From: Phenylobacterium sp.
GTDB lineage: Bacteria > Pseudomonadota > Alphaproteobacteria > Caulobacterales > Caulobacteraceae
NCBI RefSeq assembly: GCF_004299445.1
Contig: NZ_SCTC01000012.1
Coordinates: 1 to 63,314 of the forward strand
Direction of reading: 5' to 3'
DNA length: 63,314 nt
The number at the start of each line of letters is the position of its first letter. The first letter of the stretch is position 1. The notes under the pieces were generated by a model, which had not been told where the DNA came from, made no database searches, and saw only the letters and a program-made list of their open reading frames with translations. Both the position numbers and the translations under genes were made by a program. Below, piece by piece: positions 54,076 through 63,287 of this stretch.

Positions 54076-54801
54076 ATGGCGAGGGTTGCGTTTGTCACCG
54101 GGGGGACCCGTGGCATCGGGCGGGCGATCGTCGAGCGGCTGAAGGCCGACGGCCTGCAGGTGGCGGCGGGCTATTCCGGCAACGACGAGGCGGCCGCCGC
54201 CTGCGCCAAGGAACTGGGCGTGATGGTGGTCAAGGGCAACGTCGGTGTCTTCGCGGACTGCAGGGCCGCGGTAGACAAGGTCGAAGCGGAACTGGGCCCG
54301 ATCGATGTGCTGGTGAACAATGCCGGCATCACCCGCGACGGCGTCTTCCACCGCATGACCTCGGAACAATGGAGCGAGGTGATCCGGGTCAACATGGACT
54401 CGCTGTTCAACATGACCCGCCAGGTCATCGAGGGCATGCGCGAGCGCGAGTGGGGCCGGATCATCAACATCAGCTCGATCAACGGCCAGAAGGGGCAGGT
54501 CGGCCAGACGAACTACTCGGCCGCCAAGGCGGGCGTTATCGGCTTCACCAAGGCGCTGGCGCTCGAGAACGCCAAGAAGGGCGTCACCGTGAACTGCGTC
54601 GCCCCCGGCTACATCGACACCGAGATGGTCCAGGCTGTGCCGCCGAAGGTTCTGGAGGGCATCATCGCCCAGATTCCCGCGGGCCGCCTCGGCAGCGGGG
54701 AGGAGATCGCCGACACGGTCTCGTTCCTGGCCGGCGAGCGGGCCGCCTACGTGACGGGAACCACTCTTTCATTGAATGGCGGCCAGTACCTGGTCGGGTA
54801 G
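54076..54801 (+). CDS. phaB: Acetoacetyl-CoA reductase
   Basis: A 241-residue NADPH-dependent SDR reducing acetoacetyl-CoA to (R)-3-hydroxybutyryl-CoA. The glycine motif is TGGTRGIGRAIV, NNAG lies in VNNAGITRDG, the catalytic Ser is in INISSINGQKGQ, and YSAAK precedes AGVIGFTKALA. The C-terminus ends TLSLNGGQYLVG, as in PhaB. It follows phaA by 47 bases with GGGAGAG. The synthase phaC is not in the window. Confidence 0.95.
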   Translation: MARVAFVTGGTRGIGRAIVERLKADGLQVAAGYSGNDEAAAACAKELGVMVVKGNVGVFADCRAAVDKVEAELGPIDVLVNNAGITRDGVFHRMTSEQWSEVIRVNMDSLFNMTRQVIEGMREREWGRIINISSINGQKGQVGQTNYSAAKAGVIGFTKALALENAKKGVTVNCVAPGYIDTEMVQAVPPKVLEGIIAQIPAGRLGSGEEIADTVSFLAGERAAYVTGTTLSLNGGQYLVG

Positions 54802-54921
54802 CATCCCAACCACGGCGGACGGAAAAAGCGTGACGATTGCGGAATGGGGGCGCTGCCGAAGCGTTCGCGCCCCCGTCACGTCCAAAAAGCGCCCCGATCC
54901 CACGGCATCTGCTGCGCCGAG

Positions 54922-55683
54922 ATGAGTGGCATGCAGACGGCGGCGGGAAGGGCGATTTGCGCGGCGCTGTTCGGCGTCGCGATGCTGACGTTTGCGTCTT
55001 CAGCCGGAGCGGGGCCGGCCGACAAGCTGCGCGACAGCCTGTTCAAGAATCGCCCGGGGGAAGTCCCGGGCGCGCCGGTCGGCTGCTTCATGTCGGAAGA
55101 CGGCCGGATCTTCACGCTGGACCGCACCCAGCCCTCGCCGTTGCTGAAGTTCGAGGACAGCCCCGAGGTGTGGGCGCTGCTGCCCAGTCCCGCGCCGCGC
55201 GGCGACGTCATCTACAAGAACGACCTGGGCCAGCCGATGCTGCGCGCGACGCGCCTGGGCGGCTTCACCCTGTTCACCGACAAGCGGCCCAGCGGCGAGG
55301 CGGTGTCTCGGGCCGGCGGTTGCGGGCCGCTGCGCCTGATGCTCATCAGCCCGCAGGCGTTGGGCGAGCGGATGCTGCAGGCCTCGGTCCGCTCGGGCCG
55401 CGCGGCGCGGCGCCCTGTGCTGTTCGAAGCCGAGGCGACGCCGAACTCGGCCGCGCTGATCGCGGACGCCGCCCTGGTGGTGACCCTGGCCTACCTTCGG
55501 ATCGCCTCGGACGGGGGCCGCCCGATGCTGGCCAAGGTGGGCAAGGTTCAGTTCTCCGAGGGCAAGAAGGCGCAGGTCAGCTTCTCGGGCGGCGTCCTGC
55601 GCATCATCGTCGCGCCCAGCCAGGGCCTGGCCGGCCGCCCCTCGTCCGAGCGCGTGGAAAAGGTGCTGCGGACGGGCAAGTAG
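54922..55683 (+). CDS. DUF4908-like exported protein
   Basis: A protein of about 253 residues with a signal peptide (AICAALFGVAMLTFASSAGA). The mature part includes ADKLRDSLFKNRPGEVPG, VGCFMSEDGRIFTLDRT and SFSGGVLRIIVAPSQG. I match it to DUF4908, known mainly from Caulobacterales. No function known. The start could be 54922 or 54931; a frame from 54844 adds a non-signal N-terminus and is less likely. Confidence 0.75.
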   Translation: MSGMQTAAGRAICAALFGVAMLTFASSAGAGPADKLRDSLFKNRPGEVPGAPVGCFMSEDGRIFTLDRTQPSPLLKFEDSPEVWALLPSPAPRGDVIYKNDLGQPMLRATRLGGFTLFTDKRPSGEAVSRAGGCGPLRLMLISPQALGERMLQASVRSGRAARRPVLFEAEATPNSAALIADAALVVTLAYLRIASDGGRPMLAKVGKVQFSEGKKAQVSFSGGVLRIIVAPSQGLAGRPSSERVEKVLRTGK

Positions 55684-55720
55684 ACCCCTCCTTCCTCTCC
55701 CGCTTCGTGGGACGGCGAGA

Positions 55721-56482
55721 CTAGCCCTTGAAGTTGTCCTTGGCCGCGCGCACGGCGGCGAAGGCCTGGGCGTCGGGCTTCCCGGCGGCGCCGACCTTGG
55801 CGGCCAGGACGGGCGCTCGGAGGAAGGGGTTGGTGGCCTTCTCCAGCGCGATCGTGGTCGGGACCGTCCACTCGCCGCGCTCACGGGCGGCGAAGATCTC
55901 GTCGGCCCGGGTCTTCAGCGCCGCGCCATCGTCGACACTGAGGGCGAAGCGGGCGTTCGAGGCCGTGTACTCGTGGGCGCAGTAGACCCGAGTGTCGTCC
56001 GGCAGGGCGGCCAGGCGCTGGAGGCTGTCCCACATCTGCTCGGGCGTGCCTTCGAACAAGCGGCCACAGCCCAGGGCGAACAGCGTGTCGCCCACGAAGG
56101 CGACCCGGTCTGCGGGGTCGAAGTAGGCGATGTGGCCCAGCGTGTGGCCGCCGCTCTCGATCACCTGGAACGTGGTCTCGCCCAGCTGGACGGTGTCGCC
56201 GCCGCCCACTTCACGATCCAGAGGCGCGATGCGAGTCACCTCGGCTGGCCCCACGATGGTGCAGCCGGTCATCGCCTTTATGTCGGCGTTGCCGCCCGCG
56301 TGGTCCGGATGCCAATGGGTGTTGAGGATGAAGTCCAGCTCCCAGCCCAGGTCGTCCAGCTCGCGCAGGACCGCGGCCGCCTCGGGCGTGTCGATGCAGG
56401 CGGTCTGACCCGAGGCCTCGTCGCGAATCAGGAAGCCGTAGTTGTCCGACAGGCAGGCGAACTGGTGGACGGTGAGCGGCAT
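55721..56482 (-). CDS. gloB: Hydroxyacylglutathione hydrolase (glyoxalase II)
   Basis: A 253-residue binuclear zinc metallohydrolase that cleaves S-lactoylglutathione in methylglyoxal detoxification. The THxHxDH motif is NTHWHPDHAGGN; other ligands lie in SGGHTLGHIAYF, FVGDTLFALGCGRLFEG and YCAHEYTASNARFA. GGAGG is six bases before the ATG. Divergent from the methyltransferase. Confidence 0.95.
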   Translation of the reverse strand: MPLTVHQFACLSDNYGFLIRDEASGQTACIDTPEAAAVLRELDDLGWELDFILNTHWHPDHAGGNADIKAMTGCTIVGPAEVTRIAPLDREVGGGDTVQLGETTFQVIESGGHTLGHIAYFDPADRVAFVGDTLFALGCGRLFEGTPEQMWDSLQRLAALPDDTRVYCAHEYTASNARFALSVDDGAALKTRADEIFAARERGEWTVPTTIALEKATNPFLRAPVLAAKVGAAGKPDAQAFAAVRAAKDNFKG

Positions 56483-56551
56483 GTCGGACCTCCGGGCTGC
56501 GCCCCACGATTTAGGGTGGCGATGAGCGTCCGTCGAGGATAGCCACAACTC

Positions 56552-57349
56552 ATGCGCCGCGATGTGCTCGAGCTTCGCCAGTTCTACGCCTCCGAGCTGG
56601 GGCGGGCGGCGCGTGCGATGGTCGAGCGCAAGCTCGCTGAGGCGTGGGGCGACGCGGCCCAGCAGGATGTGCTGGCGGTGGGCTATGCGACCCCCTTTGT
56701 CGGGGTCCTGATGCCGCGCGCCCGGCGAGTCGTGGCCGCAATGCCCGCACAGCAGGGCGTCGAGGTGTGGCCGGCGCAGGGCCCCAACCTGGCCAGCCTG
56801 ACGCCCGAGGACGGGCTGCCCTTCACGAACGCCCTGTTCGACCGGGTGCTGGTGGTGCACGGGCTGGAGGAGAGCAGCGACCCGGTGGGCTTTCTTCGCG
56901 AGGTGTGGCGGGTCCTGGCGCCATCGGGCCGGGCGATCATTACGGTGGCCTCGCGCAACGGGTTGTGGGCCAACACCGAGAAGACGCCGTTCGGCCACGG
57001 CCGGCCCTACACTCGCAGTCAGCTGGTGGAGCTGGTCCGCGAGGCCGGGCTGGAGCCATCGGGCTGGACGCGGGCGCTGTACGTGCCGCCGGTCGGCTGG
57101 ATGGCGCGCTGGGCCGAGGGATTCGAGCAGGTGGGGTCGCGGCTTTGGCCGGGATTTGCGGGTCTGCTGCTGATGGAGGCGGTGAAGCAGACCTATGCGG
57201 TGAAGCCGCAGGGCCATCGCCAGAGGGTGCGCACAGGCCGCCCGGTGCTCGCGCCGGCCCCAGGGGCTGTTTCGCGGGCGCCCAACCTTGAGGCTTCCGA
57301 GCATCCGGCTCTGCGACAGCGCTTGGCGCCGCCGCGGCGAAGGTCTTAG
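56552..57349 (+). CDS. SAM-dependent methyltransferase
   Basis: A 265-residue class I methyltransferase-like protein. The SAM-binding glycine motif is degenerate (VLAVGYATPFVGVLMPRA); later motifs are FDRVLVVHGLEE, EVWRVLAPSGRAIITV and YTRSQLVELVREAGLEP. The C-terminus is Arg/Pro-rich. Pairs with gloB recur in related genomes as I recall. Substrate unknown. Confidence 0.82.
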   Translation: MRRDVLELRQFYASELGRAARAMVERKLAEAWGDAAQQDVLAVGYATPFVGVLMPRARRVVAAMPAQQGVEVWPAQGPNLASLTPEDGLPFTNALFDRVLVVHGLEESSDPVGFLREVWRVLAPSGRAIITVASRNGLWANTEKTPFGHGRPYTRSQLVELVREAGLEPSGWTRALYVPPVGWMARWAEGFEQVGSRLWPGFAGLLLMEAVKQTYAVKPQGHRQRVRTGRPVLAPAPGAVSRAPNLEASEHPALRQRLAPPRRRS

Positions 57350-57396
57350 CTGTAGGCGATGGACGTCGCGTTCAAGAGCGGAGGCCCCGAGGGCGC

Positions 57397-57741
57397 ATGA
57401 AACTGATCATCGCGATCATCAAGCCCAGCCGGCTGGACGCTGTCCTGGACGCGGTCACCGAGGCCGGGGCGTCGGGATTGACCGTCACCGAGGTGCGCGG
57501 CTATGGCCGCCAGCGCGGCAAGACCGAGGTGTACCGGGGCGCCGAGTACGAAGTGAAGCTTCTGCCGAAGGTGAAGCTGGAGATCGCCGTGCCGTCCGAT
57601 ATCGCGCAGGCGGTGATCGAGGCGATCCAGGCGACCGCCAACACCAACAAGATCGGCGACGGGAAGATCTTCGTCCTCGATCTGGAGAGCGCCCTGCGGA
57701 TCCGCACGGGCGAGCAGGACGCCGCGGCGATCGCGGGATAG
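57397..57741 (+). CDS. PII-type nitrogen regulatory protein
   Basis: A 114-residue PII family signalling protein (GlnB/GlnK-like). The T-loop Tyr51 is in VYRGAEYEVKLLPKVKLEI, the site of uridylylation in proteobacteria, and the B-loop reads KIGDGKIFVLDLESALRIRTG. PII binds ATP/ADP and 2-oxoglutarate to control ammonium uptake and glutamine synthesis. Here neither amtB nor glnA is adjacent. It starts 47 bases after the methyltransferase stop. Confidence 0.92.
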   Translation: MKLIIAIIKPSRLDAVLDAVTEAGASGLTVTEVRGYGRQRGKTEVYRGAEYEVKLLPKVKLEIAVPSDIAQAVIEAIQATANTNKIGDGKIFVLDLESALRIRTGEQDAAAIAG

Positions 57742-57813
57742 TTCGGCCCGGACAAGGAAACCGGCCCTGAGCGTGACGTCGTCACGCTCACTCTTGTCAT
57801 TGGAGATTCCACC

Positions 57814-58590
57814 ATTCGTCGTCCCGGGCATGGCCTGATCTGCTCGACGAGTGGTCTGGCCCTCGCGACCTGGGCCCTTGTGGCCGGCGTGGCCTCCGCG
57901 GCCGACCTCACCGCGGCGCAGGCCGTCGAGGCCATGCGCCGCCATGTCTGCTTTTCGAAGGTGTGGTGGGGCGACCCTTACGTGCGTCTCGGGCAGAGCG
58001 CGCACGTGGACGTCCGCGTGGATGGCCGCACGGCCTATCTCTGGAGCGAGGACATGCGGGCGGTGCCGCGGGTGCGGCGCTGGGCGGATTCGTACGTGGT
58101 GGTGTTGCGCTCGGCCGGAGCTGTGGTCACCCAGCGGTCGGGCTACAACGTCGAGCTGCTGCGCGGCGAGGTCGCCATGGAGCGGGACCGCAAGCGCGTC
58201 TACGCCGGCGCAACCCAGCGGATCCCGGTCGAGCTGCCGACCAACTGCGATCCGAAGTTCGACCCGGACGGGCCCGTTAAGGCCGAGATGCGTGCGGTGC
58301 TGACGTCGTCCCTCACCAATGCGGTGCGCACCTGGGGCCGGCGACCGGCGGGGGGCCGCGTGCGGATGACCGTGGCCAACTTCAACACCGACTATCCCGA
58401 GACCTTCGCGGTCCGCCAGGACACCGGCGAAGTGCTGCGCATCGGCCTGATGGTGGGCGACCGGAGCAGCTACACGGGCGGGGCGGCGAAGCAGTACGTG
58501 GTGGCCCCGGTGCCGCGCGGCCCGGCGGCGATCCTGCTCAAGCGGCTGACGCTCAGATACGGCCGGGCCGAGATGATCTCGGTGCGGTAG
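57814..58590 (+). CDS. Exported protein of unknown function, probable ATT start
   Basis: The mature part (ADLTAAQAVEAMRRHVCFSK, later VDVRVDGRTAYLWSEDM and TVANFNTDYPETFAVRQD) is a real but unnamed periplasmic protein. No ATG opens the frame. The first conventional start, GTG at 57880, has no ribosome binding site and would cut the signal peptide. The ATT at 57814 has GGAG eight bases upstream and would give a full signal: basic RRPGHG, hydrophobic GLALATWALVAGV, then ASA before ADL. That would give 258 residues. Alternatives are CTG at 57835 or a sequence error. Convergent with metW. Confidence 0.68.
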   Translation: MRRPGHGLICSTSGLALATWALVAGVASAADLTAAQAVEAMRRHVCFSKVWWGDPYVRLGQSAHVDVRVDGRTAYLWSEDMRAVPRVRRWADSYVVVLRSAGAVVTQRSGYNVELLRGEVAMERDRKRVYAGATQRIPVELPTNCDPKFDPDGPVKAEMRAVLTSSLTNAVRTWGRRPAGGRVRMTVANFNTDYPETFAVRQDTGEVLRIGLMVGDRSSYTGGAAKQYVVAPVPRGPAAILLKRLTLRYGRAEMISVR

Positions 58591-58591
58591 G

Positions 58592-59305
58592 CTAACGCCG
58601 GCGCGGCTTCGGCGCTTCGGCTTTGGGCAGTTCCACCTCGCCGAACAGGTTCTGCTGCGGGACGGCGGCAGGGAGCGGCTCGGTCTTGCGGCTCAGCAGG
58701 AACAGCGCCGTCTCGGCGCGCCAGTTCTCGATGGGCTGCCGCGGGTCGATGGGGCGGGCCGGCTTGCCTTCGGCCAGCGAGGCGCAGGCGTCGATCCGCA
58801 GTTCCAGCGCGTCACAGAGGCTGACGAAGTCGCGCAGCGTGCAGAGGTGGATGTTGGGGGTCGAGTACCAGGGCTCGGGCAGCGCGCCGGTCTCGGGCAT
58901 CCGGCCGCGGCTGAGCAGGGCCCAGCGGACCTTCCAGTGTCCGAAGTTCGGGACCGAGACCACGGCCTGGTCGGCGACCCGCAGCAACTCGGAAAGCACG
59001 TGCCTGGGCTCGCGCATCTGTTGCAGGGTCTTGGAGAGGATCGCGTAGTCGAACGCCCGCGACGGGAAGTGGTCGAGGTCGCGGTCGCCGTCGCCCTGCA
59101 CCACCGCCAGCCCGCGCGCCAGGCAGGCGGCGACGCCTTCGGGGCTGATCTCAAGGCCCTGGCCGTCGACGTTCTTCTCGCGGGTCAGCAGTTCGAGCAG
59201 CGCGCCGTCCTCGCAGCCGATGTCGAGCACGCGCGCGTTCGGGCGCACCAGCTTGAGGATTTCGGCGAAGTCCTCCCGCACTCCGCTTGGTCCGATCGCT
59301 GTCAA
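58592..59305 (-). CDS. metW: Methionine biosynthesis protein MetW
   Basis: A 237-residue methyltransferase-fold protein: [33 protein letters not shown] and [20 protein letters not shown] are MetW hallmarks. MetW works with MetX in O-acyl-homoserine formation. It starts with TTG overlapping the metX stop (TTGA). The C-terminus has an extra about 35-residue Pro/Arg-rich tail. Confidence 0.93.
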   Translation of the reverse strand: MTAIGPSGVREDFAEILKLVRPNARVLDIGCEDGALLELLTREKNVDGQGLEISPEGVAACLARGLAVVQGDGDRDLDHFPSRAFDYAILSKTLQQMREPRHVLSELLRVADQAVVSVPNFGHWKVRWALLSRGRMPETGALPEPWYSTPNIHLCTLRDFVSLCDALELRIDACASLAEGKPARPIDPRQPIENWRAETALFLLSRKTEPLPAAVPQQNLFGEVELPKAEAPKPRRR

Positions 59306-60471
59306 GCTAGACCTCGGGCCTGGGCCTGGGCGTGCAGGAAGCCCTTCAGGGTCTGATCGAGCAGGGGCTCGTCCAGGAAGAAGGCGTCGTGGCCCTTGTC
59401 GGTCTGGATCTCGGCGAACGAGGCGCGGCAGCCCGCGCCGTTCAGGGCGCGCACCACGTCGCGGCTCTCGGGCGTGGGGTAGAGCCAGTCGGAGGAGAAG
59501 CTGAGGACGCAGAACTTGACGTGCCGCGCCTTCATGAAGGCCTCGGCCAGCACGCCGCCGTACCGGCCCGCCAGGTCGAAGTAGTCGAGCGCGCGGGTGA
59601 TGTAGAGGTAGCTGTTGGCGTCGAAGCGGTCGACGAAGCTGGTCCCCTGGTGGCGCAGGTAGCTTTCGACCTGGAAATCGGCGTCGAAGCCCCATGACAG
59701 GCCGTCGCGCTGGAGTTCGCGGCCGAACTTCCGCTGCAGCGCCTGTTCCGACAGGTAGGTGATGTGGGCGGCCATGCGCGCGACGGCCAGGCCCTTCTCG
59801 GGCCGGACGCCGGCTGAGAGATAGGCGCCGCTCATCCAATTGGGGTCGGCCATGATCGCCTGGCGACCCACCTCGTGGAACGCGATGTTCTGGGCCGAAT
59901 GGCGCGCGGCCGCGGCGATCACCACGGCGCTGAACAGTTTTTCCGGATAGTCGGCCGCCCACTGCAGCACCTGCATGCCGCCCATCGAGCCGCCGACCGC
60001 GGCGAACAGGGTCTCGATCCCCAGGTCCTCGATCAGCATCGCCTGGGCGCGGACCATGTCGGCGATGGTGATCACCGGGAACTTGAGGCCATAGGGCGCG
60101 CCGGTGGCCGGGTCGGTCGAGGCGGGGCCGGTGGTGCCCATGCAGCCGCCGACGACGTTGGTGCAGATGATGAAATGGCGCTGGGGGTCCAGCGGCCGAC
60201 CCGGCCCCACGAAACGATCCCACCAGCCCGGCTTGCCCGTGACCGGATGCGTCGAGGCCAGATGCTGGTCGCCGGTCAACGCATGGCAGACTAGGACGGC
60301 GTTGGTCTTGGCCTCGTTCAGGGCGCCATAGGTCTTGTAGGCGATCTCGAGCGGGGCCAGCGTGGCCCCCGAATCAAGGCGCAGCGGACGGTTCGCCGGG
60401 AACCGCCAGGTCCCGCCGCCGATGGGCATAGCGCCGTCAATGCCCGCGGTGATGGGAGCCTGCGCCGTCAT
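59302..60471 (-). CDS. metX: Homoserine O-acyltransferase MetX
   Basis: A 389-residue alpha/beta-hydrolase-fold enzyme acylating homoserine for methionine synthesis. The nucleophile Ser is in [16 protein letters not shown], with Asp/His near the end in [11 protein letters not shown]. Whether it uses acetyl- or succinyl-CoA cannot be told from the motif alone. metW follows directly. Divergent from sixA; I see no riboswitch-like leader. Confidence 0.94.
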   Translation of the reverse strand: MTAQAPITAGIDGAMPIGGGTWRFPANRPLRLDSGATLAPLEIAYKTYGALNEAKTNAVLVCHALTGDQHLASTHPVTGKPGWWDRFVGPGRPLDPQRHFIICTNVVGGCMGTTGPASTDPATGAPYGLKFPVITIADMVRAQAMLIEDLGIETLFAAVGGSMGGMQVLQWAADYPEKLFSAVVIAAAARHSAQNIAFHEVGRQAIMADPNWMSGAYLSAGVRPEKGLAVARMAAHITYLSEQALQRKFGRELQRDGLSWGFDADFQVESYLRHQGTSFVDRFDANSYLYITRALDYFDLAGRYGGVLAEAFMKARHVKFCVLSFSSDWLYPTPESRDVVRALNGAGCRASFAEIQTDKGHDAFFLDEPLLDQTLKGFLHAQAQARGLA

Positions 60472-60637
60472 GGCCGCGTTGGACCGCCTTGCCCGGAGAG
60501 TGTCAATGGCTTGCAGCAGGCCGCACCTAGGCTATGGAGAATACGCGGGGCGCGGTCAGCAGATTGGCTTCGGTTTGCGTCCGACCGCGTCGGGTTCTTA
60601 AGTCGACGCGCCGCAAGCGGCGCGTTTGGGAGCGTCC

Positions 60638-61129
60638 ATGGATCGGCTGATCCTCCTGCGGCATGGCAAGGCCGAACCGGATTCCGAGAGCGGCGAGGAT
60701 TTCGACCGGCGACTGGCGCCCCGTGGGGTGCAGGAGTCGGCCGAGATGGGCGCGCGCCTGGCCGACATGGGCTTCCAGCCGCAGGTGGCCCTGGTCTCGC
60801 CGGCCGCCCGCGCGAAGGCGACGTGGGAGTCGGCGCAGGCGGCGTTTCCCAACGCCGAGACCCGCTTCCTGGACCACCTGTATCACGCCGATTCCGAGAC
60901 GATCCGCCGCGCCGCCGAGGAGGCGGGCGCCAGCGTCGCGACCGTGATGATGGTCGGCCACAATCCGGGCATGCAGGAGCTGACGATCCGCCTGCTGCAG
61001 GAGGGCGCCGCGCCCTCGGGCCTGATTGCGAAGGCCCAACGGAATTTCCCGACCGCCGCGGCGGCCGTGTTCCTGTTCGACTCCAACGGGCGGCCCCAGT
61101 TCGACGGCCTGTTCTACCCGGACCGCTGA
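60638..61129 (+). CDS. sixA: SixA-like histidine phosphatase
   Basis: A 163-residue histidine phosphatase superfamily protein: LILLRHGKAEP with the catalytic RHG, DFDRRLAPRGVQES and MMVGHNPGMQEL. SixA removes phosphate from histidine phosphotransfer proteins or related phosphohistidines. The ATG at 60638 follows GGGAG; its stop overlaps the next start (TGATG). Confidence 0.9.
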   Translation: MDRLILLRHGKAEPDSESGEDFDRRLAPRGVQESAEMGARLADMGFQPQVALVSPAARAKATWESAQAAFPNAETRFLDHLYHADSETIRRAAEEAGASVATVMMVGHNPGMQELTIRLLQEGAAPSGLIAKAQRNFPTAAAAVFLFDSNGRPQFDGLFYPDR

Positions 61130-61467
61130 TGACCCGGATCTACAAGATCCTGCCCCGCGCCGAATGGACGGCCGCGGTCGCAGCGGGGCGCTTCGAGGGC
61201 TCGGCGGTGGACCATCAGGACGGCTACATCCACTTTTCCACCGCCGCGCAGGCTGGCGAGACGGCGCGGCGCTATTTCGCGAACCTGACCGACCTTGTGG
61301 TGCTTGAGGTGGAGGGCGACGATCTGGGCGTCGACCTGAAGTGGGAGCCGTCGCGCGGCGGCGATCTGTTCCCGCACCTCTATGGTCCGCTGGCCGTCGG
61401 CGCCGTGCGAGCCGTGCATGAGGCGCAGCTGGGCGCGGATGGGGTTCCGAGGATGCCCACGTCATGA
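61129..61467 (+). CDS. DUF952 family protein
   Basis: A 112-residue protein matching DUF952: IYKILPRAEWTAAVAAG, HQDGYIHFSTAAQAGETA, LKWEPSRGGDLFPHLYGPL. Function unknown; the fold resembles glutathione-like or ADP-ribosyl-related small domains but that is uncertain. Coupled to sixA and overlaps pyrD (ATGA). Confidence 0.88.
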   Translation: MTRIYKILPRAEWTAAVAAGRFEGSAVDHQDGYIHFSTAAQAGETARRYFANLTDLVVLEVEGDDLGVDLKWEPSRGGDLFPHLYGPLAVGAVRAVHEAQLGADGVPRMPTS

Positions 61468-62510
61468 CCGCCGACCTGCACGGACTGGCCACCCTGGCGA
61501 TGCGCGGGCTGGACCCGGAGTACGCCCATGGCCTGGCCATCAAGGGCCTGAAGATGGGCCTGGGGCCCCGGGCGCCGGCCGACCCGCCCCTGCTGGCCAC
61601 CGAGCTCGCCGGACTGAAGCTGCCGAATCCGATCGGCCTGGCGCCCGGCTTCGACAAGGACGCCGAGGTCTACGAGCCGATGCTGACCGCCGGCTTCGGG
61701 TTCGTGGAGTGCGGCACGGTCACGCCGCTGCCTCAGGCGGGCAACCCCAAGCCGCGGCTGTTTCGCCTTTGGCAGGACCAGGCGGTGATCAACCGCATGG
61801 GCTTCAACAACAAGGGTCTCGAGGCGTTCGCTGCGCGGCTGGCGCATCGCCGCCGTGGCGTGGTGGGGGCGAACCTGGGCGCCAACAAGGATTCGGTCGA
61901 CCGGCTGGCGGACTACACGGCCGGCCTGCGCCGTCTCTGGGGCATGGCTTCGTACTTCACGATCAACATCTCCTCGCCCAACACGCCCGGGCTTCGCGCC
62001 TTGCAGACCAAGGCGGCGCTTGAGGACCTGCTGGGCCGGCTGATGGGGACGGCCGATTCCCTGCCGCAGGGCGTGGCGGTTCCCATGTTCCTCAAGGTTG
62101 CGCCCGACCTGGACGACGGCGAGATCGAGGCGATCGCCGATACCGTCGCGGACAACGGGCTGGACGGCGTGATCGTCTCCAACACCACGGTGGCCCGGCC
62201 GCCCCTCCGCTCGCGGCATGCCGACGAGGCCGGCGGCCTCTCGGGCGCGCCGCTGTTCGGACCCTCCACCGCCATCCTGCGCCGCTTCCGCCAGGCGGCG
62301 GACGGCCGCTTCCTGCTGATCGGGGCGGGCGGAGTCGCATCCGGCGCCGACGCCTACGCCAAGATCCGGGCCGGCGCGTCGGCGGTGCAGCTCTATTCGG
62401 CGCTGGCCTACGAAGGTCCGGGCCTGGTTGTGCACATAAAGCGCGATCTTGCGCAGAGATTGCAGGCCGACGGCTTCCGATCCGTGGCGGAAGCCGTCGG
62501 GGCCGAATAG
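61464..62510 (+). CDS. pyrD: Dihydroorotate dehydrogenase (quinone), class 2
   Basis: A 348-residue membrane-associated FMN enzyme oxidising dihydroorotate in pyrimidine synthesis. Landmarks are LPNPIGLAPGFDKDAEVYEP, INRMGFNNKG, the catalytic Ser in NISSPNTPGLR, and LIGAGGVASGADAYAKIRAG. The N-terminal helix is typical of the quinone-linked class. Confidence 0.97.
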   Translation: MTADLHGLATLAMRGLDPEYAHGLAIKGLKMGLGPRAPADPPLLATELAGLKLPNPIGLAPGFDKDAEVYEPMLTAGFGFVECGTVTPLPQAGNPKPRLFRLWQDQAVINRMGFNNKGLEAFAARLAHRRRGVVGANLGANKDSVDRLADYTAGLRRLWGMASYFTINISSPNTPGLRALQTKAALEDLLGRLMGTADSLPQGVAVPMFLKVAPDLDDGEIEAIADTVADNGLDGVIVSNTTVARPPLRSRHADEAGGLSGAPLFGPSTAILRRFRQAADGRFLLIGAGGVASGADAYAKIRAGASAVQLYSALAYEGPGLVVHIKRDLAQRLQADGFRSVAEAVGAE

Positions 62511-62570
62511 TCTAGGTCGGTCAGCCCTCTCGTTGCCGGGGGGCCCGGGCTGCACTAATTCGTTAGGACG

Positions 62571-63287
62571 ATGGCGGACGCACCGACCGAAGCCCCGGAG
62601 CGGAACCGGCGCCGCCGCCTCTTCTGGCCCGGCGGCCTCTCTGCGCGCCTCCTTGTGCTGACCGTCGTGTTCGCGGCTCTGGGCGGGGCCGTGGCGATCC
62701 CGCCCGCCATGGCGGCCTACGAGAAGCAGTGGCTGCTGGACCGGGTGCGGGCCGCCGAACTGGCCTCGCTGGCCGCTGACGTGGCGCCCGACCGCGTGGT
62801 CTCGGAACAGCTGAAGTCGCAGCTGCTGGCCGGGGCAGGGGTCGAGATCGTGGCCGTGTCGAACGACGGGGTGCGCCGCCTGGTGTTCGCCAATTCCCGA
62901 CCGTCGAAGCCGCCCTATCTGGTCGACCTGCGACCGCGCGCGGCGGGGCTGGGCCTGTTCGCGCCGTTCCAGACTCTGATGGGCTCGGGTGAGCGCATGC
63001 GCGTGGTGGCCGAGCCGCGCTTCCGGCCCGCCGACTTCATCGAGTTCGTCGCCACCGACACCGAGCTGAAGCGGGCGCTGGCCGCCTACCTCTGGCGTCT
63101 GGTGGCCATCGTGGCGGGGGTCTCGGCCCTGGCCGGCCTGATCGTCTACCTGGCGCTGAACCTCTTCCTGGTGCGGCCCATGCAGCGGATCACGTTCGCG
63201 ATGGAGCGGTTCCGGGCCGATCCTGACGATCCCGCAGCCAAGATCCAGCTCTCGGGCCGCACCAGGAAGAGGTTCAGCGCCAGGTAG
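62571..63287 (+). CDS. Sensor kinase, N-terminal part, corrupted at the window end
   Basis: N-terminal region of a probable HAMP-type histidine kinase. Basic lead, membrane helix at about residues 24-48, periplasmic domain 49-165, second helix about 168-192 (LVAIVAGVSALAGLIVYLAL), then a HAMP start (LVRPMQRITFAMERFRADPD). After base 63253 the sequence becomes the reverse complement of its own 63119-63179, which creates an artificial end TRKRFSAR. The kinase core is therefore not present in the window. Confidence 0.75.
   Translation: MADAPTEAPERNRRRRLFWPGGLSARLLVLTVVFAALGGAVAIPPAMAAYEKQWLLDRVRAAELASLAADVAPDRVVSEQLKSQLLAGAGVEIVAVSNDGVRRLVFANSRPSKPPYLVDLRPRAAGLGLFAPFQTLMGSGERMRVVAEPRFRPADFIEFVATDTELKRALAAYLWRLVAIVAGVSALAGLIVYLALNLFLVRPMQRITFAMERFRADPDDPAAKIQLSGRTRKRFSAR

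Noticed and set aside
60472..60637. SAM-responsive riboswitch upstream of metX
   Set aside because: A cttgcagc-like string is visible on the other strand, but the pseudoknot pattern of SAM-II is missing on the metX strand.
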